Shown here: piece by piece, positions 10,984 through 23,539 of the stretch | How the letters are laid out: each line of letters starts with the position of its first letter | How positions within the stretch are numbered: position 1 is the stretch's first letter | NCBI GenBank assembly: GCA_030142905.1 | Contig: JASJOG010000204.1 | Location: 368,501-432,500 of the forward strand | Origin: Heliopora coerulea | Taxonomy: Eukaryota; Cnidaria; Anthozoa; Scleralcyonacea; Helioporidae | Direction of reading: 5' to 3' | DNA: 64,000 bases | The notes under the pieces: generated by a model | The model's input: only the letters and a program-made list of their open reading frames with translations | Database searches by the model: none | What the model was told of the DNA's origin: nothing | Program-made: the position numbers and the translations under genes

Positions 10984-11544
10984 TTATGCGTAGGCCGAAA
11001 CGTGGGCGTGTGGGCGTGGAACAATAGGGGTATTTTGTTTTTGTTTTAGGTTGTTTATGCGGAATTTGGCCTTGTGTGGGCAGGCCGAAACTATTTCTGA
11101 TCTTTTGTTTAGCAAATTATTTTTATCTATTTTTTCTATTTTTATCAAAATAGAAAATTTTTCCTCTAAACATAGATTACATCGTTTTGATCCTCCTGAA
11201 TACGAAATAGCGTGTTTTAAAATAGACCATTTTATGGTGAAATCTTGTTTGTTGTTTTTCAAATTCCAAATGTGTTTAGAAAGCTCCGTTTCATTAGAAT
11301 ATTTTATGTGTTGAAAAGACTTAGTGTGGTTACGATATCGCTCTTTGAATGTCTTAGATGTCATCCCTATGTAGTGTTCTGTGGTGTTCGTGTTGTATGT
11401 TGTGACTGATGCTTTGTATACTATGTCCTTGGTTAAGCATTCTTCCTGAAGTGGGCATGCGTCCTTGTTCCTACAATTGCAGTTTTCAGTGGCCTTATTC
11501 TGAGGTTTGTTTTTCCTAATTATGCGTGAGTTGTGTCGTTTATC
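10984..11544 (-). pseudogene. PLE GIY-YIG endonuclease fragment (inverted copy)
   Basis: This encodes the C-terminal third of a PLE polyprotein. A cysteine-rich lead (NCNCRNKDACPLQEECL) is followed by the GIY-YIG nuclease core (YIGMTSKTFKERYRNH) and the typical tail (KRCNLCLEEKFSIL, then SACPHKAKF). It differs from the plus-strand copy at only a few residues, and the segment FSILIKIEKIDKNN has a small in-frame insertion. The reverse transcriptase part is missing. Confidence 0.75.
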
Positions 11545-11555
11545 CTCAACCACTT

Positions 11556-12728
11556 GAACAGTAAATTCGGAAAAGAAACATTGGCCTCTATAGAGATGAT
11601 GGTTTGGCTATCATGAAAAACAAATCGGCACGTTTGGCAGACAAAACAAGAAAAGAATTACACAAAGTTTTCGAAAATTTTGATCTCAAAATCACCGCTG
11701 AAGCGAACTTGAAAATAGTTAATTTCTTAGACGTTACTTTCGACCTTAACACCGGAAAATTTAAACCATTTCGGAAGCCCAATGACGATCCTTTATACAT
11801 AAATAGGCATTCTAACCACCCAACTAGTATCTTAAGGCAACTACCTACAGCAATCAACACGCGCATCGCATCACTTTCATCAGATGAACCGACATTTAGG
11901 GAATGCGCACCGATGTATCAGAAAGAACTCAAACACAGCAGTTTCGACCACGATCTCAGTTACATTCGATATACACCTCAACAACCACCTAGAAATAGGC
12001 AACGTAATATCATTTGGTTCAACCCACCATTCAGCAAAAACATTCGCTCAAACATCGGGTGCGATTTCTTAAGCCTCATTGATAAACACTTTCCTCCGCA
12101 CCATAAACTGCATAAGATTTTCAATAGGAACACAGTCAAGGTTAGTTATAGCTGCATGAACAACATTAAATCTTTTATCACACGACACAACTCACGCATA
12201 ATTAGGAAAAACAAACCTCAGAATAAGGCCACTGAAAACTGCAACTGTAGGAACAAGGACGCATGCCCACTTCAGGAAGAATGCTTAACCAAGGACATAG
12301 TATACAAAGCATCAGTCACAACATACAACACGAACACCACAAAACACTACATAGGGATGACATCTAAGACATTCAAAGAGCGATATCGTAACCACACTAA
12401 GTCTTTTCAACACATAAAATATCCTAATGAAACGGAGCTTTCTAAACACATTTGGAATTTGAAAAACAACGAACAAGATTTCACCATAAAATGGTCTATT
12501 TTAAAACACGCTATTTCATATTCAGGAGGATCAAAACGATGTAATTTATGTCTAGAGGAAAAATTTTCTATTTTGAACGTAAAAGATAAAAATAACTTGC
12601 TAAACAAAAGATCGGAAATAGTTTCGGCCTGCCCACACAAGGTCAAATTCCGCATAAACAACCTAAAACAAAAACAAAATCCCCCTATTGTTCCACGCCC
12701 TAACGCCCACATTCCGGCCTACGCATAA
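11556..12728 (+). CDS. PLE reverse transcriptase end plus GIY-YIG endonuclease
   Basis: The open frame enters from the inverted junction. It first shows the RT catalytic motif LYRDDGLAIM at about 11589-11616, then the thumb (VNFLDVTFDLNTGKFKPFRK, then PLYINRHSNHP), a linker with cysteines, and the GIY-YIG core (YIGMTSKTFKERYRNH), ending at TAA 12728. No stop interrupts it, but the N-terminal part of the RT is absent, so it is a 5'-truncated copy with no ATG of its own. In intact elements the RT primes from chromosome ends or nicks and the nuclease makes the nick. Confidence 0.8.
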
Positions 12729-12981
12729 AAAGCTTCCTAGTTTCGAAGTTCGTCAGTCACCTGAAGATTCTTTCCCAAGATGAAACAGGCTGTAGTGACT
12801 TTTTGAGGTAAGCGATATAATCCCATTTGCTCTTTCTTTGCGTTATTGAGCCCTCTTTGCATTTCGTAAACCTAAACGTTCACATATATATATATATATA
12901 TATATGTACCCTCGCACAGTACCCTCGCCCGTTCGGGCCCTCGGCCCTAGTACCGCACTTCGCGCGGTGGGCAAGGGGATA

Positions 12982-13780
12982 CAGTGGAACCCCGTTAATA
13001 CGACTTCCGTTGGGCCGAAAAAATTTGGTCGTATTAACGGGGTGGTCGTATTAACGGGGGTGGATCAGATACGTAACAAATGTTTTTATAAATGACGTCA
13101 TGGCAAACGGAGTCAGATTTCAATTAGCATAACGCTAAAACCACAAAATAATCCACAAATAAATTTTATTAACTGAACTCAACTCAACAATATTAACCAA
13201 GTGAGATGAATAACCTTGATAATAAACCCCTATATCAGTTATTTAAATTTATTAAGGTGTCAATCGGGGCGGGGGATATGGAATGGAGATTCCATGCATT
13301 TACAAATTTATGGGGCAGGAAAAGAACATTGACTTGCTAAGCAAACTGCTGAATATCCCGAATAACCTATCCGTTAGAATCGAAATGGAATGTGGCCATA
13401 AGAGAACAGCAGAGGAAAGTGGCAGAAAAAAGAAGGCAAGAAAAAGAGAAAACGACCCAAAAACATATTTAATCACGTTCTCTCTGTTTAATAAAGATTA
13501 AAATCAATATTGAAAACGTTTAAGTGTTAATTATTTGCCGTATGTGTAATTGATTAAGATAATTATACACCGCATATCAGAATTTGATATCAAAAAGGCA
13601 TTACTCAACACGTTGAGTGGTCGTATTAAACAGTAGGGGGTATCAAAATATGGTCGTTGGTCGTATTAACGAGGTTTTCAGATAAGAAAAAAAGTTGGCT
13701 TTTATTCGGGGGAAAAAAAAAGTGGTCGTATTAACGGGGTGGTCGTATTATCGGGGTGGTCGTAAGGCGGGGTTCCACTG
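12982..13780. mobile_element. pogo/Tigger-type MITE
   Basis: The 799-bp element begins CAGTGGAACCCCG and ends CGGGGTTCCACTG, flanked by TA. Inside, the phrase ggtcgtattaacggggt is repeated at both ends. Only a 72-codon frame occurs inside, with no transposase motif. Ends and TA target fit pogo/Tigger elements. Confidence 0.75.
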
Positions 13781-14969
13781 TAGTTTCTGATCTCAAAGTA
13801 AGACTGGATCGAGGAACCCGGCCTAAAAAGTGAAGCTCATTATATATGCAGTGGCCATCTTGTTGGGACCACTTCCTGAGAGCACGCTAAATAATTTTAC
13901 TAGAGACGTCAGAGAGTTTTCTTGCATTTCCTTCATTTTCTATGAAGAAAACGGACACATCACAATTAATTTGGAAGGTGAAAGGCTTTTAGGAATTAGA
14001 ATATACAATTTTAGCCGAAAAACGTTAAATAAAGGGGTTCGCAAGGTCCATCTTTAGTGCAGTCTTCAAATCGCCCAGTAAGTTGACACTGACTAACTAG
14101 AATTCTCATTACTCGTAGTATATTTGGAACACTTCGGTAAGCCATCGCTTCTTTTATCTATCTTTTTTTTATCCGTGGTTTATCTATATGTATTCAGGGA
14201 TGGATCTAATAAATTTTGTGACTAGTTTCCAGGCACCAAAATGCTATAGGGAGGGAGGGGGCTACGGGCTGTTTCCTTGAAAGTTTTTAAAATTTTAATT
14301 TTCTCAAAACTGTATTTTTTTTGCATTGAGATTATGTGAATGGAAATTTCCACAGTCACATATTTCATTTATTTTCAATGCTTTCCTGTTGTTGTTGAAG
14401 GAAATTTTGAGATTACAAATACTGTACATTGTATTGTAATCTGGTACAAACGAATTGAAGAATTAAGATCACATTACAAGGTCCATTAAATAAAAAACCA
14501 TTTAGTAAAAAGCTGTATGGTATGCATGTGATGAAACCAGTCTGTAACAAGTATAGTAGTGCATTGAGAGGCCAAACACTATTGCACTGACTACTCTACA
14601 CTCAGATATGTGACTTGCCTAACTCACTTTAAGCCCTTTTTTACCAGATAAACAAGCCACTAAGGAGCAGATGTCCCCCTCTTCCAGATAAAATTGTTTG
14701 GAGATAACCAGAATGAAATTCTAATGGGTATCCTTGCACCATTACGGGTAAAATTCGAACCTTATAAAAAGTTGTTGGTACTAAACAAAGGGCTTGCTCG
14801 AGGTAAATTTTTGGAAAATTGGTTTTCCTTGACAAAACATAAATAATTGGTCACACACCTTCATTCACCTTCATGAAGACATTAAATATTAAAACACAAT
14901 CCCATAATATCAGAATAGCTCATGTCAGGAAGGTTGATTGGGTAAAAATCTTAGAGGAAACTGGTAGGT

Positions 14970-15440
14970 AAGATGGTTATTAAGTTCAAAATTATGTCCT
15001 TTCAGAAGTAGAATGGGAAGTAAGAGGATTATCAAGTTTTCTTAACTCAACAGCATACTAACCAGCAGCAAGGTTAATAAATCCAAAATCAACACAGTCC
15101 AAGAGCAGAATTGCCGACAGGAATGTTAATAAGTTCAAAATTGTCTTAGTCCATCATCAGATTATTGACAAGCAGGAAGAATAATAAATTCAAAATCACC
15201 TCAAAATCATTTTAATCAAACAGCAGATTAACAATTAGGTTGGGTGATAAATTCAAAATCATTTTAGTCCAGCAGCAAAATTGAAGGCAGGAAATGTAAT
15301 CCATTCAAGGTAATCTTGGTGCTGGTGAAGTTTAACAAGCGCGAAGATTATCAAATGCAAAATCTGCTCAGTCCAAAAGCAGAATGGTTAACAGGACTGC
15401 CAAGAAGTTCAAAATTGTTTTCGTACATCGTCAGATTGAC
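14970..15440. repeat. Degenerate ~65-bp minisatellite
   Basis: Units of the form aataaattcaaaat, then cttagtccagcagcaga, then a caggaag-like string recur about seven times with heavy divergence. No coding signal. Confidence 0.65.
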
Positions 15441-15834
15441 AAATAGACGGCAAAATTAGCAGTCGTCCAATTCGTAAATGATGCTCTTAATAACCTACCA
15501 AGTCAACTGGTACTCTTCCCACAAGCACTACCAAAGTATGGTTGACAAGACTCCATCAATTTACCTCGAGTAAACCAGCCATGGGTAACAAGTCGGCCAT
15601 TCCACTCTATGCTTTCAAAGCTTTCTGCATGGCTTCAGGCTGGCGTTTAATGAAATACGTGCAGCTTGGCGCGCGGTGGGTCTGGTTTCCCGATGTTTTG
15701 GATAAATGCAATTTTCACGGAGCTTAAAACTGTTTCATTGCTCCATAAAAAAGTCCAATTCACCAGGAAATACAGTTGTCCTTGCCACAAATGGGCTACC
15801 TCTGCGAAGCCACGTCTATTTATACTTTTCCACT

Positions 15835-15985
15835 AGTTCACGACTAGTTCACTTTAATTCGGATTTAGGCGATTAGCCGATAGGAGGCAGATTCGACTAG
15901 TTCACTCTAATTGCCTGGACGCCCTTAGCCATTAGGAGGCAGATTTGACTAGTTCACTCTAATTGAATTATTACGGCCAGCCAAT
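15835..15985. repeat. Two to three tandem ~55-bp units
   Basis: The phrase gactagttcactctaatt followed by ttagccattaggaggcagat-like sequence is repeated. A related actagtt motif recurs at 16000-16230. Confidence 0.65.
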
Positions 15986-17112
15986 CATAGTAAAGTTTGA
16001 CTAGTTTCCCCACGAAACCAGTGATTTCCGTGTGATTGAACGCTATACACACGCACATTCTGCTTCTTTGGGCAGAATTAAGTCTCTAGAGTATTTTAGC
16101 AGGGTAAATATGTTGTGTGAAAACAAAAATGATATCATTTTGATAACATATTCTATGCAATAAAGAATCCAATCAACATTTTTCAATTTGTCGAGAATTT
16201 CCCCAGTTTGCGGAAACTAGTTGAACTAGTCTAGATCCACCCCTGATATTCGTTGAAAAATCGGTTCTTTACTGTCCACTAACAAGTGAAGATGCAGTTA
16301 TTCGATGTTGTGAATGGTACTGTCAATGAAATAGGTCATTTCAACTCTAGAAATATTTTGGTTAGCTGTACATAATTGCTAAAAAGGTTGTATTATCGTC
16401 TTACGAATTATTGTTCTGCTGGAATTCACCCAACGTAAAAAAGCTTACTTCTGTTTCAAAATTTAGTGGCTTATACGATATGGTTCAAGTACAGACATTA
16501 GACATTACACAGTAAAATTTGTCTGAAAAAATTTTAAAAGAAAAATATTTGCTCTGATCATTGATGGTATAAGCGGAACTAAGCAAGTTACAGCTGTGGA
16601 AATTGTGTTTAACAAAGAAATCTGTCCTAATTATAGTACTTGTTCGTTATGTTAACAAATTGAGCAAAACAATGTAGATCAGCACTGGCTTTGACTAGGA
16701 AACTACGTTCAAGGCTTAATGTAAACAATTGCCAAATAGTTATTTGAGCCGCAAATCCAATCCAGCAGTTCATGTTATTTACATGACTAAAAGTCCAATT
16801 ATAATACAACCATTTTTAATTTATCATCTTAAGCTAATATGGGTAGGAAGCCCATGATATTCAGCTAATAACACCTTGCTGGAAAGATTAATTTGTCCTA
16901 CACCGGATCTTAAACAAATGTTTTCAAAATGGGAAAACTAAGCATACAACATGCTTTCGAATGCTGCTGAAATATATTTCTTTGAGATTAGCGTGTTCTT
17001 GTACATGGAGTGACCCAGAAACATTAATGGATCTTTCACCTGAGGCCAGTTCTTTACCATGAGATATATGGACAGTTTGCTCTTGAGGCAAGGCAATTTT
17101 TGTTTAGTTGAG

Positions 17113-17585
17113 ACAAAGTACTCACACCCAGATGGAACAGTAATTCATATATCAATGATATTATTCATTCAGCAATAACGTACAACAAAACCAATTTTTT
17201 TTGGTACATGAATAAGTGATTAGATTTTCAGTACAATTCACTACAAGTGCAAACTGTACTTGATTGGACTGAAAATTGCTCAAATATATTTGCGAAAATG
17301 ACCTCAAAAAAACAGAAGTCGGAAGAAAGGATCAGGAGAAGTCTAATATTCAGTCTATTATTAAAATCAGCTGTCAGTAAAAGTACTTACACAGTGCAAC
17401 AGTAATTCATATAGCAATTATATAACTCATTCAGCAATAATATACAGAAAACCAAATTTTTATTAAGCGTCTAAATGATTTATATCATTTACAGTACCAT
17501 CCACAACACTAGCAAACTGTACGTTCACCATTATGGGACTGAAAATTCCTGCTATATATGTGGCTTAATAACCTCAAAAAATTAA
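17113..17585. repeat. Tandem duplication, unit ~270 bp
   Basis: The segments 17113-17315 and 17382-17585 align through acagtaattcatata, attcagcaata, ttcagtac and gggactgaaaatt-like landmarks. Non-coding. Confidence 0.6.
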
Positions 17586-17959
17586 AATATAGGTAAAAAT
17601 AGTTGGAAAACGTCACTTACCAAAATATAGGACGAGTAAGTAGAAGTCTTGAGTTTGTCACATTTAGCAATACCAATGGCGATTTGCAGCCCCAATACCG
17701 CGATGGTTTGCCCTCTTGAATCCCATCTAAATCCAAACACCTTGAAATATCTTCAGCTTATTATTACACTTAAAATAAAACCGCTTTGTAAACACAAAAT
17801 CCTTTTAATGCCTGTAAATTGTGTCTCTCCTTTGTAAATCTGTATAGCGTGGCCTCAGGAAGTGGTCCCAGTAAGATGGCCGCCGCATATTTAATAAGCT
17901 TAATTTTTTAGCACACCCAAACGATAGATTGCCCGATCCACTCTTATTTTGAGATCAGT

Positions 17960-18450
17960 ACGTGGACAGGCGGATTATCAAATTTAAAGTAGTTCTGTTA
18001 ACGAGACACGAAGGATAACCAGCGAAGGAAATTATTTTTAATCGTTTGATTTCCATATTCCGTTCTGAAGAAATTCGTTTAGCTATATGAAGTGTTGTAA
18101 GGATAGCATTCTTTTTCAAACATTTTTGGACTTTGAAGGACCAGTCTACAGGTAACTTGCCGGATATATTGCAAACGTATGTTGTGAAAGCAGATCTATC
18201 GCAATTAAAGGCAGTGTTAAGAAAATGGGTAGGGTTTTCTTTTACTACGAAAGTGATGTCGATGTGATAAGAGTTAATGGCACAAGAGATCACCTCGTTT
18301 AGTCAAGGATTATATTGGGGAAGATATCGTAGAAGCGAAAGGACGAACGTTAAGGATAAAAATCTTTGATAAGACTGGAGAAAGGGGGTTTCCTATGCCA
18401 CAGCCATCAAATTATTTACAGGTTTGACCATTAAAAGAAAACACGATTCC
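17960..18450 (-). pseudogene. Penelope-like RT relic
   Basis: Minus-strand frames contain an RT motif (GCGIGNPLSPVLSKIF) near 18370-18420, then ITFVVKENPTHFLNTAFN and ERNMEIKRLKIISFAGYPS at 17955-18293. This is the order seen in PLE reverse transcriptases. Frameshifts and a stop separate the parts and no nuclease follows. Confidence 0.55.
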
Positions 18451-19887
18451 TTTTGCTATCTTCTAAAGGAGACGTTTGAAATGCTTTGTTTCGTTAGCTA
18501 CGGAAATTTATTTAAATTGTCTATCTGTCCGATGATTTAGTTTATTGTTTCGTTCTATGGGACATCGGTGAAAAGATATGATTCATCGTAGGAGACTTAG
18601 AGTTTCATCGTCGTTAACTGTACTGTCTTTGAGGCGGTTAGGAAAACTGAGGGTGATGGGTCTCAGTATGGGCACACTTCGCCCAAGGCTAATTAAAATT
18701 CCGACTAGTCTGGCGTACCCGTCAGCTTTGCTCCCTCTTCAAAAATAAAGACAAATTAAGTCTATCAAAATTAGGGGGGAGAAAAGTGCCCGAGACCAAT
18801 TTAAATGTTTATATCTCAATAATCATTACAGGTTTTGAGCTGAAATTTTATGAAGACCACAATAAAGATATTAGACTTATGGCTGGAAAAAATCGTGGAA
18901 AAATAGCCAGCTAAAAAAAAGTTATAGAGTATTTGCTAACACTTACTAACATCAAATTTTGACAGGAAATTTTCTTAAAATTTTCTATTCATCATATTTT
19001 GTTTTTGACTTACAAATCTGACAGAATTGTAACACAACGTTCTCGTTTTTGCAAATATATAGTTATTAGGCAATTATAAACAATTTTTGACAATAACTTA
19101 TAAGTTAACAGTGCCGGGATAATGCAGGTTATTGAAGATGGAAACGCCAATGGAATTTTGAAAATTTTATATAATGGAGATGTTTTGATTATTATAGTAG
19201 CACCAAATGGACATACAGAGAATAAGAGCTTTGTTAATTCAGGTTAATGGAATTTTGAAAGTTTTGCCCCATGAAAACAGTTTGTTAAGAACCGTAGTTC
19301 AGTTCTGTCAATGATTTCGTTACAACCATAACGTATAAAAAATTAGTGCAACTTGTTTAAGAGAAACCACTTAAATTCTCTCTGTTGAAAGAACAGCGAG
19401 AAATCATCCTGAAAATAAACTTATTCGAAGTTCTTAAAATTCGAGGATTTAACAACTAATGACCTAGTAATGACGCTAGAATTTATTGCCTTGACAACAA
19501 AATTCGAACATGTACTTGGACTTACCATACCTTCATTCTGTGAAAATGTTATACCTTACGCCCAATAGTTTTGGAGATATCAATGGTTAGCACTTTCCTT
19601 CCACCTCCCCTACCCCAGGCAGGAAAGGTTAAAATTATAGTCATCCCGTCGAAATAATATTACTAAAAGTTAGACATGATACCTTTTTATCCTAAAGATT
19701 ATTCTCGTTTTACTAACATTGACTAAACTTTTCAGAAATGGTTCAAAATGAGGAAAATGATCGTTACATCAGAACCTATTACGGTTGGATGATTATGTTG
19801 GTGACTTCAGGAATTGTTTTGAAAAAGTAAGTACCCTCTACCTAATGAAGTTTAAGAAGTGACTTACACGTTACATTATAAAAATAC
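18451..19887. other. No supported gene
   Basis: AT-rich, with no open frame of note and no recognised repeat end. A short gttttactaacattgact-like stretch near 19710 was examined and left unassigned. Confidence 0.4.
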
Positions 19888-20267
19888 CTGATTCAAGCAC
19901 GATAGGCTTTTTTACGATTTTAAACTCCTCTTCTAGCATTTTGGCTCCGGTTGAAGATATTTCATCCACGTAGAAAAATTTGACACATCCTTGGGTAACA
20001 GAGGCACAGTCGCTCTTATCCTTTAATGCCATTCTTATCAAAGTCGATCCAAGCATTTGCACTTCTTCTCGCTGATCCGGTACTAGATTTTCCTTTTCAA
20101 TATACGACTGAACAGCATCATCGATAGGATCTTGCATTTCTAACGAAGAAAGAATTATATTCTGTTCAATTACATACGTGGATAACGTCGATTGCGGGTG
20201 GCATTCTCTTAATTTGTTTAAAAATTGTAAAATCATTTGGAAATGTCTTTACTTCTGGCCATACAAC
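19888..20267 (-). CDS. Orphan exon, unknown protein
   Basis: An acceptor (ttttttttcctcag) at 20268 and a donor (AATCAG/gtattttt) at 19887 bracket 380 bases. The main frame runs from ATG 20236 and has about 115 residues before the donor. It is acidic with EKENLVPDQREEVQML and FKIVKKPIVLES, and shows no known motif. A second frame from the acceptor reads VVWPEVKTFPNDFTIFKQIK and then stops, so a frameshift between two once-joined parts is possible. It lies between the GTPase exon and the MACPF-Hint exon on the same strand, but its entry phase does not fit the GTPase donor. Confidence 0.4.
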
Positions 20268-20401
20268 CTGAGGAAAAAAAATTTAAGTTAGTTTTTAGAA
20301 GTATTTTTCAGGACAGTTATTAGGTGTACTAATTCTCAGGAAAACACATCTATAACCGTTGGAAAATTATTATCTCCTAAGGTTGTCATAAACATAAAAG
20401 A

Positions 20402-22121
20402 CTACTAGAAATACGTGCACGCAACAAACCCTCGGCCATACTTCAAGTAGATAGATAATATTTTTCAAAATTTTCAAACCTTAAAATTTAACTTTCGATA
20501 TAGGCAAATCGTCCGTCCTATAACTGGGAGAGTGAATGCAATAAAAAAATGTTAAAAGTAAAAAAATAGAATTGGAAATTTTTTATATACAAATTTTTTT
20601 TTATATGTACACTGCTAATCGTCATATCTACGTTTCAAATTTTCAGTACTGTTTTAAAGCGTATGGTAAGAATAACCTTAAAAAAAACTCGGTTTAACAA
20701 ATGCTAAAGTTAGCACTAAGTTACTACATAACGACGTAAGGGTATGAACACGTCAATACAACACAAAAAGATCAATTTTCTTATCATGTTATTATTTCCA
20801 TGTAGTCATGTTCCTTTACTGTGATTTTGCCACCTTTTGTCATCACGTGATGCCGTTGTTATTTCGTTATGTTGCTTAGTGTAAACCGGGCTCAACAGAT
20901 TTATTCTCACAATTAAAACTACGAATGCTCGGATCAAGACCCTTATCAAGTGAGGGATTGTAGTATTTCATGTGGTTTTCCAGCTTTGTCATTATAAAAT
21001 TGAAGAATTCTACATTATCTCAAAATTGGTTACAAATATCTAAGACGTGCTATTATACAGATTTATGCTATTCGTCCAGAGATAATAGATTTTAGTGACG
21101 AAGCTGAAACAAATTACGAAATCGACGAAATGCACAAAGAAAACATGAACGAGTTCGGCAAATTTATTGCAGATCACAAACCGGAAAATGCAAAACATAC
21201 AACAAAATACGACAAGCAAGCCTTGTGCAAGTTTTGTCGAGAGAAGAACGAGTAAAGAGAAGTAAAATACGTACTTTTATCTACTGTAATACTTTGGGTA
21301 AAAGAGTAAAATGGCGTAGCGTACAAACCTTCGACTATAACGAATTTTCAACGAAGCGCTCAGCGGCACCTCAACACAAAGGGTTCAACGGTGAATTTAC
21401 TGAAAGAAGTTGGCTTTAAACTTTTAAACTTTCTTGAGAGGTGTTAAAATCCTGATGAAAGCATTACTGGTCGAATATAGTAATGGTAATCATCCACAAA
21501 CCAGGCGAGAAATGAGAAAGACTGAAGCGGACAACATTTTCGCAGAAGGATATCTACAAAGATTAGTAGCTTTTCAGCGTGTTTCCTGGTGGCTGTTTGT
21601 CTTTCATTCTTGTTTACATACCATAACTAGATTTCAATGTCTTCAATGGAGCGACATTTCACTGGGAAAACGATCCTGCAAAAACGTTGCTGCAAAAAGT
21701 AAACAGTTGGCAAAACTCGGAGCACTTTACGTTTTGTGGTATTGAACGGCATCTTAGATTCCATTGACCAGACATTTAAGCAATCATGGAGTATGAAAGA
21801 GAATGGAACATGTAGGAGAATGCATATTCCAAGGAGCTAACTTTGAAAACTGCTCTTTCAAGTCATAAATTGTCCAGTTACTGAGGTGGCCCTCAATAGC
21901 GAGACCAACCGCAGGCATCAAGAAAGTCATTTCGTTTGCCGAACTTAAATCGTTTACTGGCTTCAGTGTTCAAATAATGTAAACAACTTGCGAGAGATCC
22001 ATACAAGGGAAAAAAGGACGAGACGAAATCAATATGCTTCAATACGGTACCTAAGTATGGTTTGGTCAACAACATACCAGTCCCCGAGGTTGCACACGGC
22101 ATTTTTGAGTGACCGCAATCC

Positions 22122-22165
<44 letters not shown>

Positions 22166-22242
22166 ATACATACACAAAGGGTAAATTTTTCTCCCTGGTC
22201 ACCACGTGTGTAACAGGACTCCACGCACGTCGAGATTAGTAT
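20402..22242 (+). mobile_element. Crypton-like element, copy B, internally deleted
   Basis: It has the same left end as copy A (ctagaaatacgtgcacgcaa). It keeps the N-terminal recombinase region (21080-21240, KENMNEFGKFIADHK), a middle piece (21430-21700) and the 3' region (21780-22240), but lacks the whole DUF3504 catalytic part. A (TA)n run lies at 22127-22162. The right end (cacgtcgagattagta) is cut by the transposon that starts at 22243. Confidence 0.6.
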
Positions 22243-22559
22243 TATGGTGGCCGACGGTTGCCAGTAAAAATTTCTTTAAATCATTTACTTTGTTCTCTCT
22301 AATGAATAAATTATAAAAAAAGATATAACTTTTTTAAAAATTTTTATATTAAAATAGAAAATTATTTTTTAATTTTACACCTTGAATTTTTTGAAAAGAG
22401 AAAAACAATTTAGAAGAAAAACTTTCACGGCTGATCGCTGCCAATACCAGCATGCTTTGCTGCCTTGCGCTCGCACCTCGTGGACTCATGGACTTGCGCC
22501 TCGTAGTCCGTCGTGGACTAGTGCCGTCGTGCCCTCTCGGCCTCGCCCCGTGGTCAGTA

Positions 22560-23260
22560 ATGGCAGCAAATACAGCTTGGAAACTTTTGCATGATAAAGT
22601 TAAGGCTAAACGAGTAAAAAATGCACATAAAAAGGAGTACAACGTTTCCCACGGGAAGAAGAGCTTACAGTTCAACGATTATCGGCTGAGGTAGTCGGAA
22701 AAGCGCAAAGATATACGGGGATAGGGCCTCGAGAATTTGTTCCTTTTGATGAAGAGGACGAATTTACTGGATTCAACATTAAGAAGGCGTGCGAGAGGCA
22801 TTTCCTTCCAAGAATTGGTACCAATCTATACTGTGATATCCTCGCAGGAGATCAAGGTCCATCTTGCGACAAAATTGAACAAGTTCCTGACTTTAAAGTG
22901 ATATATGTACAGTTTATTCCAACCGCTGGCACTGGAAAAGCATCAAAAAAGAGAAGAGTTTCCCAACTGGTTAATTCAAGTCCCAGCAAACTTGCTTTTG
23001 GAGGTCAAGACTGCCCGACTGCATCAATGCATTGTCCTCGTAGCTTGTCAGTCTCCGACATGATAAAGCTTGGTAAACTCAACAAGAAAAGTGTGAGTAA
23101 TGTCATAAAGATTTTCCGATTTGACATGGGACTTTTCTCATGGTCTAAAATTCCAACTTCCGAAGAAATTTTGGAAGAAAAGGAGCCCTTCGGCTCTGGA
23201 GGGTTTAAAAAGGCATTTAAAGCTACCTCCAAACTGTCAATATCTTTACTGTATGGGTAA
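22560..23260 (+). pseudogene. Transposon passenger gene with alpha-kinase-like loop
   Basis: It starts at ATG 22560 (MAANTAWKLLHDKVKAKRV). A frame change near 22640-22660 is needed to continue into a long open stretch with GPREFVPFDEEDEF and CDILAGDQGPSCDK, then RFDMGLFSWSKIP and finally EKEPFGSGGFKKAFKATS. The last string resembles the glycine-rich loop at the start of alpha-kinase domains. The rest of a kinase domain (the invariant lysine region and beyond) is missing: the frame ends at 23260 and the next 300 bases hold no match. Its job inside the transposon is unknown. It may be a captured host gene or an accessory protein of this family. Confidence 0.5.
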
Positions 23261-23539
23261 TCTATCTGAAATTACAATTTCAAATTTTGTAAGCAATCAC
23301 AGATGCAATGATTTTTGCAGTATTGTTGGACTTAATACATTAGTTCAAGAAGAGAAGCTAGAAAAGAATATTTTGCAACATTTAGGGCAAATTTACAACA
23401 GGTCATTCCATGCACAGTTCTGTCTACATTCAACATAATATGTTAAGTTTCAATTTACTGCCTTTTTAAAATAATCTTGTGTTGTTATTGTTGTTGTTCA
23501 TGGGTTTAAAATGTACATAGACAAGAAAAAATTCTAGTG

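Larger units (their letters stand above)
10905..12815. mobile_element. Penelope-like element, inverted dimer
   Basis: A minus-strand copy (about 10905-11545) and a plus-strand copy (about 11556-12815) carry the same 3' half, so about 640 bp is present as inverted arms (10905-11545 against 12172-12815). They meet at about 11550. PLEs often insert as 5'-truncated copies with an inverted partner, so one insertion event can explain this structure. Confidence 0.75.
13787..17965. repeat. Inverted ~100-bp arms with promoter-like content
   Basis: The left arm (13787-13885) and the complement of the right arm (17858-17965) share ctgatctcaaa, gtggatcg-like, a ggccatctt block, gggaccacttcctga and cacgcta in order. 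The right arm on the plus strand contains caggaagtg (ETS-like) and aagatggccgcc (YY1-like), as many animal TATA-less promoters do. The 4 kb between has no ORF. It could be a large non-autonomous DNA element or an inverted duplication of a promoter. Confidence 0.45.

Noticed and set aside
22382..22694. Several short ORFs on both strands at the transposon's left arm
   Set aside because: They lie in the inverted repeat and 5' leader. Only the frame from 22560 connects to a longer coding signal.
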